The position numbers were made by a program, and so were the translations under genes. 64,000 nt of DNA from Nageia nagi (Eukaryota > Pinophyta): the NCBI GenBank assembly GCA_050084985.1, contig JBITNC010000001.1:34906001-34970000 (forward strand). The letters run 5' to 3'. The notes under the pieces are model-generated. The model saw nothing but the letters and a program-made list of their open reading frames with translations. It was not told the origin of the DNA and searched no databases. Positions 24,640 to 37,230 of this stretch are shown in pieces; position 1 is the stretch's first letter; every line of letters begins with the position of its first letter.

Positions 24640-27025
24640 CTAACCAAAGAGTCATTTGACAAGTATCTTGGTACCAAATACCTAAATACTTGGGAGATAA
24701 GGATATAATAGATATATCCTAATATAGTTATCCTATAAGTAGAAATTTCCTCCATCTACCCATTGATTTACAAAGAACCTTAGCCTTAGAACTATCTTTG
24801 AAAAGATATCAAGGATGGGAGATAAGCATTCAAGGAGACAACTTGGAGATTCATTTAGATAAAGCCATGTATTACTTGATTTATGCACATTACTTTACCC
24901 AAGTCTGTATGATAAACTTGCTATGTCGATCTTGGCCTACATCAGCCCCTAGGATCATAATGGATTACTTCTTTAATAATTGGATCTGAAATAGAATAAT
25001 TAATACCTATCTAGATGAGGATTTTCTATTTACATGGATAGAATAAATGATAACATACTTATGTCATCATAAAATTGTTTATGATTTTCATGCAGTGTTC
25101 ATCTATAAATCTCAACAATTAATAAGATGTGTGCAACAAATTGATCAATAATTTTCTCAAACTAGGTCAAGATTCCCCAATCCTCGTTTATGTAATAGTC
25201 AAACAAGAGTTTTGATACCAAGAAGAATAGAACCTAATGAGAAAACACAATTACAATTTAATTTCATAAGTTAGAATTTTATGGATAGATATCTAGAAGA
25301 TTACTACATGTAATCATTGCAAAAGTGTCCTTACACTAAGATAGATTATTTCTTCACTTTACCAAAGGAAATTCAAGAAATTATAACTAGGAATTTTTAT
25401 AAGCAGTGAGGAACTAATGCATGGGATTTAAAAATTGATAATCTTAAGGAAACCATCGAATTAGAGTCAAAATACATGTGGATGGAAGTCAAATCCCTAA
25501 CAAATTGGATCCATCTATTTCGCTTGCATTGGCCTTACGAAAAACCTAGAATCTTGCTAAATTATGTTGATCATATGACTCTTTAGTGTTATGGGAGATT
25601 GGTCTCTATAACTAAGGTCATCAATGATTTAGTACTTGAGTATAATGTTCATTCAATTCTACACAAGGGAAGTATATGATTATAGTTCATTATTTAGTAA
25701 AAATTATTATGTAAATAATCCTACCAATGTAAAACCAAGGTTTGAAAGAACTCTTGAATGCCTTAACCAAAGAAGAAATGAAATCATGTCTAAACCTATA
25801 AGCAATGAGTATGTTCAAAATCTCATAAAGATCATGATACCCCTCATGCCATCACTTCCATTGAAACCTCCACAATCCTTAGAGATTCCATCTCATCCTC
25901 CACTTCTTAAATATGATGAGGCCTTGACATCGTCAGCTATGCCAAAATACATCATTAAGAATTTCAAGCATCATCCCTCAATATTACCACTTATTTCATA
26001 TCCTATACATTATCAACCATCCATTCTAGGACTAGGACCTACTCATTTTGCAATATGACCTCCATACTTTTACTTCTTGGATCATAAAGGTTGGGTTATT
26101 CATAAAAAATAAGGTGATCATTTCTACTTGGGAATTGTAAAACATTTTTCACCCTAATAAAAGTAAAATCATCAAAATAATCATCAAGTACATATGTGAA
26201 TAAAAATCATTAAAATATTCAAAAGAAAAGCATTTTTATATGAATATAGATGTTCTTGTATTTAAAAAACTTTATACAAATTCTAAAATAGCTTGCATAT
26301 GACATTGCAGGTGCTTGATTATACTTCACATATATTAAGCATCATGAGTCACTTGCATTGTATCAGTCCTCCCACTAATCAATGGGAGGGGTATTCACAT
26401 TATAACACACATGTCCCATGGGAATTATCATCCCTTTGTGTCTCACATTCACCTTATACATTTTCCAATGACCATTTAGGATACCTCATCCAAACCCTAG
26501 AATTAGAGAAAGATTGATTCAATCAATTGCCTAAATGTATACAACATCAAATTTTATCCATGGAATCCTTAACCACCACACTATATAGGTCTAACCTATT
26601 CTTATGATGCCTTAAGGAATTCTCATCAAATAGATATTTTTACTGATCACCAACCTTGTTGGGGAACTTATGTAATCTATGATATACCTGACAAAGAGTT
26701 CCTTCAAAATCTCATCTACATGTTCTCCAGACCTAATTTCATATGGAGGATTACGATTAATGCTCTTATTACCCCATTGATAGTCATATTTGTTAAATTA
26801 TATGGGCCACATATTCTACATTCTAAAGAAGATCTTTTTGATGATACCACCATAGCCCATCTTTAATCCATAAACCTTTGGTGCTAGAATTTCATGTTGT
26901 CTATATCTATCACTTGTGATTTTCCATAATGGGCCATTTATCATACCATTTGCACTCACTATCATTTCCATCCTTTCACCTATGATGACTTGTTACAAGT
27001 TCTTACCCAATTAGGAAACCCATAA
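24640..27025 (+). pseudogene. Long unrecognised sense frame downstream of integrase
   Basis: From about 24798 to 25670 a single frame reads as coherent protein with about eight stops, each a TAA, TAG or TGA at a plausible former Gln, Trp or Arg codon. Recognisable text includes 'YLEDYYM', 'YTKIDYFFTLPKEIQEIITR' and 'YEKPRILLNYVDHMTL'. After a +1 shift, 25636-26058 is open for 140 codons ('RFERTLECLNQRRNEIMSKP', then a Pro-rich part). A further piece at 26293-26515 and one at about 26600-27025 ('QIDIFTDHQPCWGTYVIYDI', 'FHPFTYDDLLQVLTQLGNP') complete it. Total length would be near 750 residues. I recognise no domain and see no clear membrane segments. Position after pol resembles the env-like or extra ORFs of Athila/Tat elements; that parallel is inference. 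Confidence 0.5.
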
Positions 27026-27611
27026 AAAATAAAAAATCAAAATCAAAAATTACAAAAACCAAAAAAATCAAAATTGTAAAAAATGCAAAAATATTAAAAA
27101 TTCAAAAAACCATGAAAATATATGAAAACCAAAAAATATTTATTGTATATATACTTAGAATATATACTTTTGAAGCATCTTAGCTACTATGTGCACTGCC
27201 CTTATGTTCATATCATTCCACTTTGTTCATTATGTTTAGTCCTTCACCTTGAATGTCATAGTCATTAGATACTAATCATAATGAAAGAGGAAACTAATCA
27301 ATCTATATGTATTCATATATAATACATACATCAAAGTAATATTTATTTATATATATAATTGTATTTATGAATAAATAAGAAGGCAATGAATACTCCATTC
27401 ATGTTTGGTTTTTGTTGAAAGATCCTATGTCAAAATTTTAAAAAATTAAGATGATAAAAGGACATAATTATGATACATGATAGTATATTAATATAATTTT
27501 ACACTTATCATATTAAAATATTTAAAAAATCAAGAATGATATATTTTTTTAGCATAAATTTGAGTATGATTCTTCTACTTTTTTGCTTCATCCTGAACCC
27601 AAGAGTTAGGA

Positions 27612-27614
<3 letters not shown>
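27026..27614. other. A-rich non-coding stretch in element B
   Basis: 27025-27130 is a low-complexity run of 'aaaaatcaaaa'-type words directly after the sense frame. The remainder is AT-rich with no readable protein. It probably belongs to the element's 3' untranslated part. Confidence 0.5.

Positions 27615-27675
<61 letters not shown>
27615..27675. repeat. GA microsatellite
   Basis: About 30 uninterrupted GA units. It opens frames on both strands (poly Arg-Glu on plus, poly Ser-Leu on minus) that are artefacts of the repeat. Confidence 0.98.
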
Positions 27676-27678
<3 letters not shown>

Positions 27679-27718
27679 CAATAAATATGTAGAGTCCTTG
27701 GGCAATTATAGTATCCTC

Positions 27719-27990
27719 TATTAGGGCTATGGACACCTAATTAGCAATAGGGATAGGCTATAATGGGGTGAAGGGGTTAACCTTCACTAGGGCTATGGAC
27801 ACTTTTTGGCAATGAAGTCTACCTTACAAAAATATAAAAAAATCATACCTCATAATTTATAATCTTAGGGTATTCAATTTGTGAATGTCAAGAGAAGGAA
27901 ATGAACATAATTTCACACACATGAGTCTATGGTAAACTTAAGTATATTATGATCTTTTTGTATATCATCCCTAGTAGATTAGACCAAAGC
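27719..27990 (+). repeat. Block shared between elements B and E, copy in B
   Basis: 'gggctatggacac' occurs twice here (27723 and 27790), preceded the second time by 'ggggttaaccttcacta' and followed by 'ggcaatga'. The same order, 'ggggttaatcctcat ... ggggctatggacgcc ... ggcaatggag ... cacacatgagtctatg', is found at 62380-62680 in element E. It marks the two as relatives. Confidence 0.7.
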
Positions 27991-28612
27991 AAAAGATTAA
28001 TTGATGAAACTAGGTATTGAAGGTGTTATACATTACACTTCTTTATGTATTTATATTCATTCATTCCATATCATCATACATAATTATTATTATTATAAAT
28101 CTTGATAAGTTTCCAAAGCATTAAGATTTATTTCTAAGTTATTATGTCATTCATAAATACCTTAGGTCATTAAGTTTCATACATTTTACATTCATCTAAC
28201 ATTTTTCCATATCTATCTATGTGTATTCATAATGCATCCATACATCCATAAGTGTTTTTTAAATCTTATTATTTTACATACACATCATTCATGATATCAT
28301 TTAAGTTTATACCAGTATATTATATCTAAGCCATGTATAAAAGTAGCCAAGAAAATGAAAAATGATGCATCTGATTTTATTCTCCCACAACTCAAATCTT
28401 GTTTTACAAACATAGCAATCCTATATAAACATAAAAATCACTTTGCATTAAAAAAACATATCATAAATAAAGTATTAAACTAAATAAAATATGGAAATTA
28501 AAACATTAATAAATGTTCATCTTAAAAGATAAACACATACATATAGAAAGCATAAAAACATTAGTATACATCAACATAATACTAAAATATGCATATGAAA
28601 GTCTAGGCTATC

Positions 28613-28634
28613 ACTATATATATATATATATATA
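28613..28634. repeat. Short TA microsatellite
   Basis: About eleven TA units in AT-rich DNA of element B. Confidence 0.9.
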
Positions 28635-29269
28635 ACCAAATGTTCATCACATAATTTATCCATCACATCTAGAAAAACTAACCATCAATCATGACTACCA
28701 TGATCCAAAAAATAGATAAGGTTATCAATAAATAAGCCTACTTCTAGCATGTATAAATATATGAAATGATCATGCCCTCCATGATCTCAAAAAATAAATG
28801 ATATAGTCTATAAAAAACCATAATTCTAACATGAAATTTAATAAATATATGATCCAATCACTAGGATATCCTCATGAGCTACCATCCCCACCATCTGTTA
28901 GACTACTAGCTCTAACCTATCCTAGCTAGGTAGTACCCACTACCTATAGGACTCACAACCTAATTCTCTCTACGTATCTCATATGATCTCATTGGGTGCT
29001 ATGGAGAAACCCCACCTATCTCACTATGTATGTGTGACATGGTAGGTATAACAACCCTACCCTATGTATTAGTAGTACTCTAGACTCCACTAGCTACTTG
29101 ATAAATTAAGTTGTTTACAAAAATATATGAAATTGGTGGAACTAGATATAGTATACTAGGAATGTGTAGTGGTACATCGATCAACCATGTCTAAAAAATA
29201 GAATAATTGTAATCCCTCTATTGAAGAATACCTTAATAAACACTCATGGCTTACTAGCCTCCCCTATGG

Positions 29270-30700
29270 ATGTACTAGCTCCTTTGACCTATGAAAAGGC
29301 TTAAGCCTCATCCCTCTCCTGATGATATCTATCTCTCTCATCTTAATAATGGTACATGTAAGTGTTAAGATGAGAAACATAATATCTCAACTCATATATA
29401 TCACCTAGGAGTGTATCAATGTTGGGTACCTATGGAGGAGAATCTTGACCTCCTCTCACACCTCTAGCTAATGTACCTACATTAGTCTTCTCACCCTCAC
29501 AAGCTACATCCTATGACTCATTAGCAACTTGCTCCCCTATAAGCTCATCATCATCTATCTCTCTAACCTCAACTATTGCATTTGGATTGTAATCTCACTA
29601 ATGTACACAATAATCCATATCCTCTCTAATGTCTCCCTCTATCTCAACCTACCACCATGCCAGGAACTCCTTGATGGCTCCTAGATCATTAGCCTCAAAA
29701 TCCTCAACCAAGGGCTCCTCCTATGTTGGATCAAGCTTTGTATACACAAGTCACTTGATTCCCTCAATAGGTACCTCACCCTCCCTAAATAATTAGATAG
29801 GAGGTAGAATATTCTACATAAGACTAAACTAATATTACACATGCTTAAATTAAAAATACTCTAGGAAATCTATCCTTATCCCACTAAGAGCTCTGGCCTA
29901 TCTAATGTAAATAAGTTGGAAATCAAGCTTGTCCCAATCTAGATAAGAGTGGTAAGATCTAAACCTCACCTGATTAGGCACTAATTGCAACAACAAATGT
30001 TGGTAATATGCAACATCATAATGTATACCATCATAAGGACATGAGTGAAGATTGTCCCTCCATCATAAAATCCTAATCAAATATATGAAGTGTGTTTTAA
30101 AGCCAAGAAGTAAGAATCTATGAGGGTGAGCCATGTGAATGTGCTCATTTTCTCAAGCCTACAAAGTGATCATAAATGATAAGTATGACCTATCACCTAA
30201 TGAATATAAGAATAGGTCCATGTAAATATATGCTAAGAGAGTAGAATACCAAGTATAAATAGTGCCATTCTAAAGCATATCAACCACCACATGTAATAAT
30301 ACCAAGGAAATCAACCACTACCCATGTCTAGAAGTGTGTAACATTGGATAAGGCCCATTAAGTAAGAGGCTCTTAGAAGTCTCTATTGATCATTCTTCTA
30401 GTACATGAAGTATGGGAAGCCACCTAAAAACATATCACCTAATACCCCATATTTTGCATTTGCCCCATAAATATTAATGATGTTAGGATGCACTGACTCT
30501 TGATCCATAGCATACTAAATCCATTGCTCCTAAATTGGAAGATGATATAAATGATGGTTGTCCTCCAACATAATAGTCATCTCCCTCATAGGAAGATGGA
30601 AGGTGCTAGTCAAAGAGTCCTATGTCTCTAAAAAGGCTACCAATAATGGGTAACCCCAATGAATGTGACCCATATAGGGCCCAAATCTAAAGCCCACACT
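29270..30700 (-). pseudogene. Antisense PMD remnant in element B
   Basis: The minus strand from near 30660 reads 'LVAFLETQDSLTSTFHLPM' and 'REMTIMLEDNHHLYHLPI', the hallmark start of the plant mobile domain (Pfam PF10536). It continues with 'NIINIYGANAKYGVLGDMF' and further partly readable text down to about 29300, broken by many stops. It matches the family better than the copy in element A ('FHLPMREMTIMLED' against 'FHIPTREITIVLKEI'). It is antisense to element B and lies between the sense frame and the 3' LTR. The lower part (29270-29800) is acidic, with runs of Asp/Glu codons, and its boundary is uncertain. The copy is dead. Confidence 0.72.
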
Positions 30701-30809
30701 ATGTAGGAAAGTGTGGTCCTCAACTGTTAGTATATCCTAGCCCTCTAACAAGATCCTAGGGTATCACCCACGTGGCTCAAAAATCTCTAAGACCTAAGAT
30801 AGTCGTGTG

Positions 30810-30892
<83 letters not shown>

Positions 30893-30936
30893 GATATATA
30901 TATATATGTATGTATGTATATAGTATGTATATATAC
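30810..30936. repeat. Compound TA / CA / GTAT microsatellite
   Basis: TA units (to about 30860), then about eleven CA units, then TA with GTAT units. It lies just upstream of the PMD remnant on its strand. Confidence 0.95.
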
Positions 30937-32505
30937 TCTAAGGAAGATCATTGACAATCAAGTTTAATATTTGAATAATCACCAAAGATCATTCCCAATC
31001 ATTGGTGTTTCTATAAACCCTTAGCCCTGGTTGACAATTGCAATTGAGGGCTTTGAAAAAAATTCAAAATCCTATAAAAATGATAAAATTTTCAAAAGTA
31101 AATAGTCTAAAATCATTAAAAAACTACTCTTAATATCCGTACAATTTCTATTTGCTTTTTAATAGTTAAAATTAATGCATTAAGCAAAAAACTTAAAAGG
31201 AGATTTTTAAAACCTACCTCCTCCCTCATTGGCCTCTTATGTGGTGTCAAGCATCCTTGTGATAGAATCTTGGCTCCAATCAATGATGAGAAAGGAAAAT
31301 GTAGGGTCAACACTCAACTTGTGGGGTAGAGGGAGAATAGAGCTCTAACCTAACATAAAAAATAAATAAGAAAATGACATCAAGACTTTTTCTTTTTATC
31401 CCCTTACGATGTCAAACACCAATAATTTTAAGTTGGGCACTAGCGATCCATAAAGATCATTGATGATCTTAAGGCGATCATTGATAATCCATAAAAAAAA
31501 AAATATATCCTAACACAAAGTTATATAGGTATTTCAACAAGAGAAATACTTGAGATCCTTCCCATGTGTTTACCAATGTTTTCTATTAAAATTGAAAAAA
31601 CCTTAAAAATCCAAAAATTTGGAAAAGTTTTGAATTATGTCAAAAATTCTTTAGGCCTACAATTAATTGTAAATATTAATGAGAAAAATCAAAATAAAAT
31701 AGAATAGTTAAAACTATTTACAATGCTTTATATATCTTTTATACAAATAAATAAATAAATACATGAAAAACTAAGCTATGTTTCTAAATTTGAACAAAAC
31801 ACTTGCACTCAAAAACTATTCACATCAATAATGTCATAAAAACATCAAAAATAATACAAAATAATTAAAAATCCTAAAAAATAATATATTTATAAAATCT
31901 TAGAAAACTAAAAAATATGATAAAGACAAAATGGAAACAAGTTTTTTTGCTTGTTAACTTGGTCTAAGCCAAAGGCTTTGAAAAAACCCAAAGCTCTTGG
32001 GTAACTCTAAATTCAAAAAATGACCCTTCTTTTAACAAAGAAAATAATGATGGGTTTGGATATGATTAAAATTGTTGGATGAATTTTTGCACAAGATCAT
32101 CAAGTAACCTACCTACTAGGATAAAAATAGAATGATCAAAGTTTTTGTATTTGCAAGGGAGCTTCTTTATCACATGCTAGATATGGCATACACCTAATGG
32201 CTAAGACTCCATCTATATCCCACTAACACAACACAATAGTATAGTGATAACTATCTAAGTTACACATTGTAATACAATCTCGATTGCTTTCAAAACATGT
32301 CAAATGCAAAAGAATAAAAAATGGATTTAGTCATAATCCCATTACTCAAATTTGGCTTATTTATAGAGGATAAGGTAATTCAAAGTCTTGACCTAATGTC
32401 AGGAACACAAATATAAGACTTGATTGCACTCCCTTGCATATGGGCTTAGTTTTTTGAAATAATCTCCACCTATAAAATGTTGGATATTTCAAAAAAGGGG
32501 CAAAA
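30937..32505 (+). other. Element B 3' region and polypurine tract
   Basis: No protein is readable. GATC-containing short motifs related to 'atcattgatgatc' recur (30942-31010, 31440-31480) and similar ones continue into the LTR. The last bases, 'aaaaaaggggcaaaa' at 32491-32505, form a polypurine tract directly before the LTR, which fixes the element as plus-oriented. Confidence 0.6.
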
Positions 32506-33580
32506 TGTGGACACCTAAAAATGACCCTTCTTTCAATAAATGAAAGAAGGGAATGAAAATTTAAGCAAATAATAAAGTTTGCTAAACCCCTCTAGGCATT
32601 AGTGACCTAAAAAAATCATCAATGACTTGATCCAATTATCAATGCCAAATATAAAATCACCAACGATCTCATAAATAGAAAAGTTAAAGAAAAAATGGAA
32701 AAATCAAGGTGCCCAGGGAAACAAACCAACGGATCTTGGATGACTCATCCTTGATCCTACACCTTCCCCACATGGATAAAATAGTGACAAGGTTGGGTGA
32801 GCTTTTTATCCAATCCTTGTCTCCAAAATAGCAACCTTGGCCATCCTAAAACTCTATAAATTAAACTTTCTCCTAAGGAGAAGAAGATCAAAGTTTTATA
32901 CAACCTTACTCTGCTAGAATACATTCAAACTTTTAATGAGTAAATGCATTATGTTTTTCTATACTTTCATGCTTGTATTTCATTATACTTTCATGTATTT
33001 TAGCTATGTGAGTAGGTATGTTTGATATGTTTCTTGTTTACATGTGTTCAAGATTTATAAGTGCATGGTAGCTAGTTTGAGCAAAATAAGATTGAACAAT
33101 CAAAGATCATCACCAACATTTTCTTACAGGTTTTGGAGATACTATTGAAGGGTTAAAAACATTGATAAAACCATTTAGAGGAGAGCCAAGGTAGCCTACA
33201 CCTTCCCCACATGGATAAAAATAGTGATAAGGTTGGGTGAGCTTTTTTATCCAATATGTTTCTTGTTTACATGTGTTCAAGATTTGCAAGTGCATGGTAG
33301 CTGGTTTGAGCAAAATAAGACTGAACAATCAAAGATCATCACCGACATTTTCTTACAAGTTTTGGAGATACTATTGAAGGGTTAAAAACATTGATAAAAC
33401 CATTTAGAGGAGAGCCAAGGTAGCCTATATGTCCCTTCACTATTATCAAAATCCCTTACTATATAAGGCACTATTGTACATCACAAATCAACATGAGATT
33501 TGTCATTATGAAACTGATTATTGAGGTTTATACCAAAAAGCAATAAAGAGTTTTTTTGTTGTGACATATCTTGTTTTGCA
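32506..33580 (+). repeat. 3' LTR of element B, with internal duplication
   Basis: It starts TGTGGACACCTAAAAATGACCC after the purine tract, close to the start of the E LTR (TGTAGACACCTAAAAATGTCCC). The right end is set near 33580 where D-type LTR sequence takes over; it could be a few bases earlier. It contains a 229-bp tandem duplication (33025-33253 and 33254-33426) including the 'accttccccacatggata' block, which also occurs once more at about 32760. Confidence 0.65.
33025..33426. repeat. 229-bp tandem duplication inside the B LTR
   Basis: 'atatgtttcttgtttacatg' starts at 33025 and 33254 and the text matches through 'ggagagccaaggtagcct' ending at 33197 and 33426. The copies are about 95 percent alike, so the duplication is much younger than most of the surrounding sequence. 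Confidence 0.88.
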
Positions 33581-33604
33581 TGCTTATAGGGTTATTTTTT
33601 GGGT

Positions 33605-33860
33605 AAACATTTAGAAACACCCAACATGTTTTTCCTAGGTTAGAGATACTTACATTTATATTAAGCATGATTCACCATTTTATCCTTTGTGTGAAGGTAG
33701 TGGTCATACTAGTTTACTTAGCATAAAAATAAGAATGCAACCTGAGAAATATATGAAATAATGTAAGATATAATTAAATGTGGCTAAATGTGATTAAAAT
33801 ATGTATGTAAGTTGCACCTAAGTGGGACTATGTTAAGGGTACCACTTTTAGGTGTCAACA
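33605..33860 (-). repeat. Truncated 3' LTR of element D
   Basis: The reverse complement starts TGTTGACACCTAAAAGTGG and matches 42334-42625 and 661-960 for about 250 bp, with the block equivalent to 'agagtagggtatcaactatc' missing. The rest of the LTR is absent, replaced by the B LTR. Confidence 0.85.
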
Positions 33861-35479
33861 AATTCCTCCCTTTGTAAGCATAATGAAATTGAATCTTGAA
33901 ATAATATTATGCTTGCAAAGGATGTAAAGGTACAAGGAAGAAAATTTTGACACTTCTCTAGTTTAGCTTTCTGGATCATCAAGGATTTGATAATGTATAT
34001 TGCCTCCTCTTTTCCTTAGTTGTGAGATGCAATGGCTTCCATGTAGTAGAATCAACTAAGAGTAAAGAACAAAACTTGAAAATGAGAGGCAAACACTTCC
34101 AAGCATATATATCATTGTTAACTCATAAAAGATATAGCAATGAATAGTATGAGAGACTATCATAGCATTTCATCAAATGATATAGCAATAATGAAGTAAG
34201 GATAAAATTAATATAATATGCATACATCATCTTGAGAACACCAAATACAGAGATACTCAATATTTCACTCTTAGATGCATACATAATATAATCATGATAA
34301 AGGTGTGTCCACATCATCATGGGTTACATACCCCATTCCTATATGGAACACATGCAATCAAAACTATATATGTTAACATTATCATGAGGTACATGCCTCA
34401 TTCCTATATGTAACATATGAAGTAAAGAAAGCAAGATGGTGATGGTTAGTTGAGACCCAACCAACAAAGGTGACTCAAAGATAAAGGTTAGTTGAGACCC
34501 AACCAGCAAAGGTGACTCAAGGACATGGACAGTTTGAATATTTCCCAGCTATTCTATATGATATGAAGCTCATCATTAGGAGGTACATGTTCCATTTTTA
34601 GATGTGATTAAGGTTCATTAGTTTGAATATTTCCCAATCATGCATGATTATAATACCAGTGATAATGTGGCCATTACACTAATGATTAATTAGTTCCAAT
34701 CACTAAGCTAACCAAAGAAAAATAGTTGGTTTAGTTCTAACAAAAAAATAGTGATGGTTATTTAATGTCTACGGAATAAGGATATGATGTACTAAGAATG
34801 ATAAAGAAGCATGAAATTATTTAATTATGAATGTGAATCATAAAGGTAAGAGAGTAGAGAATAATACTTACACTTATTTGTGATGAACGATGTGATTTGA
34901 TGTTGAAACATTAGCGCAGTTATTAAGCCTTACATTGAATTTGAGGCTGCAACATTTCAAGGATTGAGGTGTGAATGAGATAATATGATTGGCTTATGTG
35001 TGATGACTAAAATCTATACAATATTACCTATGGTATCATCCACATGATCAATTTTACCAATGTAATTAGTCTAAAAATGAAAACTAATTCTCTAAATTCT
35101 AAAGGTCCATATTGTTTATCTTACTTGAATTTGACTTTTGAACCTTGTGACTTTTATTCAAACCTAAAATATTCTAAGAACACCAGCGTGGGAGCTAGCA
35201 TGATTGAATATTTTGACATAGAAAGCTAACATGGATGCTAACTCAGTACAACATAAACAAATCTAGTATCTTGATACCTAACCTTTGCATTGATGATTAG
35301 CTGAAGGATAACCTTTAGAACCTATGTGACAAACTCCCCTCATGCATAGAAGCATTTGAGATGCTTTACATTAGTTGAAAATTTGTCAACTTTCCCATCA
35401 ATTATCACCAACCTATAGATGTTATTTGGATACTTTTTCTTGATGATATAGGGACCAAGCCAATTGGTCTCAAATTTAA
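33861..35479 (-). other. Element D 3' region with repeats
   Basis: Non-coding. It holds reverse-complement copies of the element A motif 'catcatgaggtacatgcc' (about 34315-34410, 34580) and a 42-bp tandem pair beginning 'ggttagttgagaccc' at 34444 and 34486. The plus-strand frame at 35044-35229 is unrecognised and probably not a gene. Confidence 0.65.
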
Positions 35480-36600
35480 CTTTATCTTATTTTTCATCCT
35501 ATGACTTATGATGATTCTCCTTGAGTACTAGATCACCCACTTGGAATTCATGTGGTACAATCTTATTTTCATATGCTTTTTTTTCTCTTTTTTGATAAAC
35601 TCTGAGATGTTCTAAGGTATGGATTCTCTTTTCATCCAAACTTTCTAGTTGTCTTAGTATTACTTTCACTGCTCTTCCCAATCAATGATTCCTTCTAGGG
35701 ACACATATAATGATGGTATCTTAATCTCTAATGGTAAGATTGCCTCATCTTCATAAACCAATGAAAATGGAGTACACCTTGTAGCTAATCCAATGCTTGT
35801 TTTGTATGCCCATAAGGCATATATGAGTTGTGAATACCTATCTTTGTGATTTTTCTTGACTATATTGCATAGAATGTTAACAATTATCTTGTTGGTTGCT
35901 TCTGCCTATCCATTGCCTTACAAATAGTAGGTTTATAGGAATATTTTCTTTATCTTTAAATTTTTTCAAAATTATCTAACTTATTTGATTCTAAATTTCT
36001 TTCCATTATCCATGATGACATGATATGGAATACCAAATCTAGCAATGAAATTTTCAATCATGAACTTTATAACTTGAGGACCTTTGAAGGATCTCAAATG
36101 TATAATTTCATCCCATTTTGTGAAGTATTTTGTAGTGAATATGATGAATTTGTGTCCCTCACTATATTTGGGATTGATAACACCAATTAAATCCAAGGCC
36201 CAAATAGTAAAAGGCCAAGGTGATATCATTATTACTAATTCACTTGAAGGAGCCTATTTCAAGTTGGCATGCTTTTGACAATTTTCACTTTTTTGAACAT
36301 GTAAAATGTATTTCTTTTCCATATATTACTAATAATATCCTAATCATAAGAGCTTATGATAACTATATTTAGCATTGAAATGACCTCCATTTATGTTATC
36401 ATGTACTTTCTCCATAGCATTATTTGCTTTTATTTCATTTAAACATCTAAGAAAAGTACCATTAAATGATATTTTGTAAAGAATATCACCAATAAGAAGA
36501 TACCTTATAGTCATACATTTCAATCTTGATTTGAGGAACTTAGATTGACATAAATCTAAAATATTTCCATTCTTGAGGTATTTGTAGATATCAGCTACCA
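35480..36600 (-). pseudogene. pol: Element D integrase remnant
   Basis: Minus-strand pieces in order: zinc-binding region 36344-36601 ('EKVHDNINGGHFNAKYSYHK', the HH half) and 'SENCQKHAN' near 36270, where the first Cys of CX2C is lost. Catalytic core 35981-36229 has 'FTIWALDLIG' with the first Asp and 'IPYHVIMDNGKKF' with the second. Further on come 'ALWAYKTSI' and 'EAILPLEIKIPSL' near 35730-35830, and the C-terminal domain 35499-35681 ('HEFQVGDLVLKEN'). The core glutamate region is unreadable. Frameshifts separate the pieces. It would have inserted element DNA; it is inactive. Confidence 0.9.
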
Positions 36601-36899
36601 TTCATGCAAATGGAGAATAACATATATGAGTGGTTCCTTTCTGAAGAACCCTTGGAATTGATCATCATCAAGAAAAGAACATTGTCTAAGGCTATTGATT
36701 TTGATTATGGTTTCTTCATATTTAGCTAAGATAGGTGTGAATGAAGTAGCATTAGTCATAGCATTAGCAAATCTATTATTGTTCCTTAAAATGTTCACAA
36801 ACTAAATTTGTGTGAAGCACCTTTTAACCATTGCTTCTACTAGGTACTTATATGGCTACAATTTCTCATCTTTTATATTATAAGAATCATTGATTTGGT

Positions 36900-37230
36900 T
36901 GATAACAAGCTATGATTCACCATATAATTTTAGCTTATTGATTCTAATGTTGATTACTTCTTTTAATCTCAATACTAAAGCTTCATACTCATCCATGTTG
37001 TTTGTACATTCGAAAGTCAACTTGTAAGCCATAGGAACCATACCATCTTTAAGAGATACTAGCAAAATTCCTACCCCAACCCCTTGCAAACATTTGAATT
37101 CATAAAATAATAATTTCCATGTCATGTCCTCACATTGCTCAAATAATGCTAAAAGCTCAATATTGTTACTATTTTTATCACATGGTGTTGCTGCAAGCAT
37201 ATCAGCCATAACCTTTCCTTTGATCACCTT
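36900..37230 (-). pseudogene. pol: Element D RNaseH remnant
   Basis: The 105-codon minus-strand frame reads 'MIKGKVMADMLAATP', then 'WKLLFYEFKCLQGVGVGILL' and 'MAYKLTFECTNNMDEYEAL'. This matches the plant gypsy RNaseH ('IKGQAIADxLAxxP', 'WxLYFDGSxxxxGAGxGVLL', 'CTNNxAEYEALLLGL'). The first catalytic Asp, normally in 'YFDGS', has become Glu in 'FYEFK'. RNaseH degrades the RNA strand during reverse transcription. It lies between RT and integrase as expected. Confidence 0.9.

Larger units (their letters stand above)
23880..33580 (+). mobile_element. Element B: 5'-truncated Ty3/gypsy element with post-integrase sense frame and antisense PMD
   Basis: Reading left to right there is the end of an integrase (23895-24491), a long decayed sense frame (24640-27025), an A-rich stretch, a GA microsatellite, a block shared with element E (27719-27990), a minus-strand PMD remnant (about 29270-30700), a 3' region, a purine tract 'aaaaaaggggcaaaa' and a 3' LTR starting TGTGGACACC at 32506. 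No 5' LTR, gag or RT was found, so the left part is lost or unrecognisably decayed. Shared LTR start (TGTRGACACCTAAAAATG) and shared block tie B to element E. That all parts belong to one insertion is inference from order and orientation. Confidence 0.65.

Noticed and set aside
27508-27724. Open frames on both strands across the GA microsatellite
   Set aside because: They are the translation of a dinucleotide repeat and have no other support.
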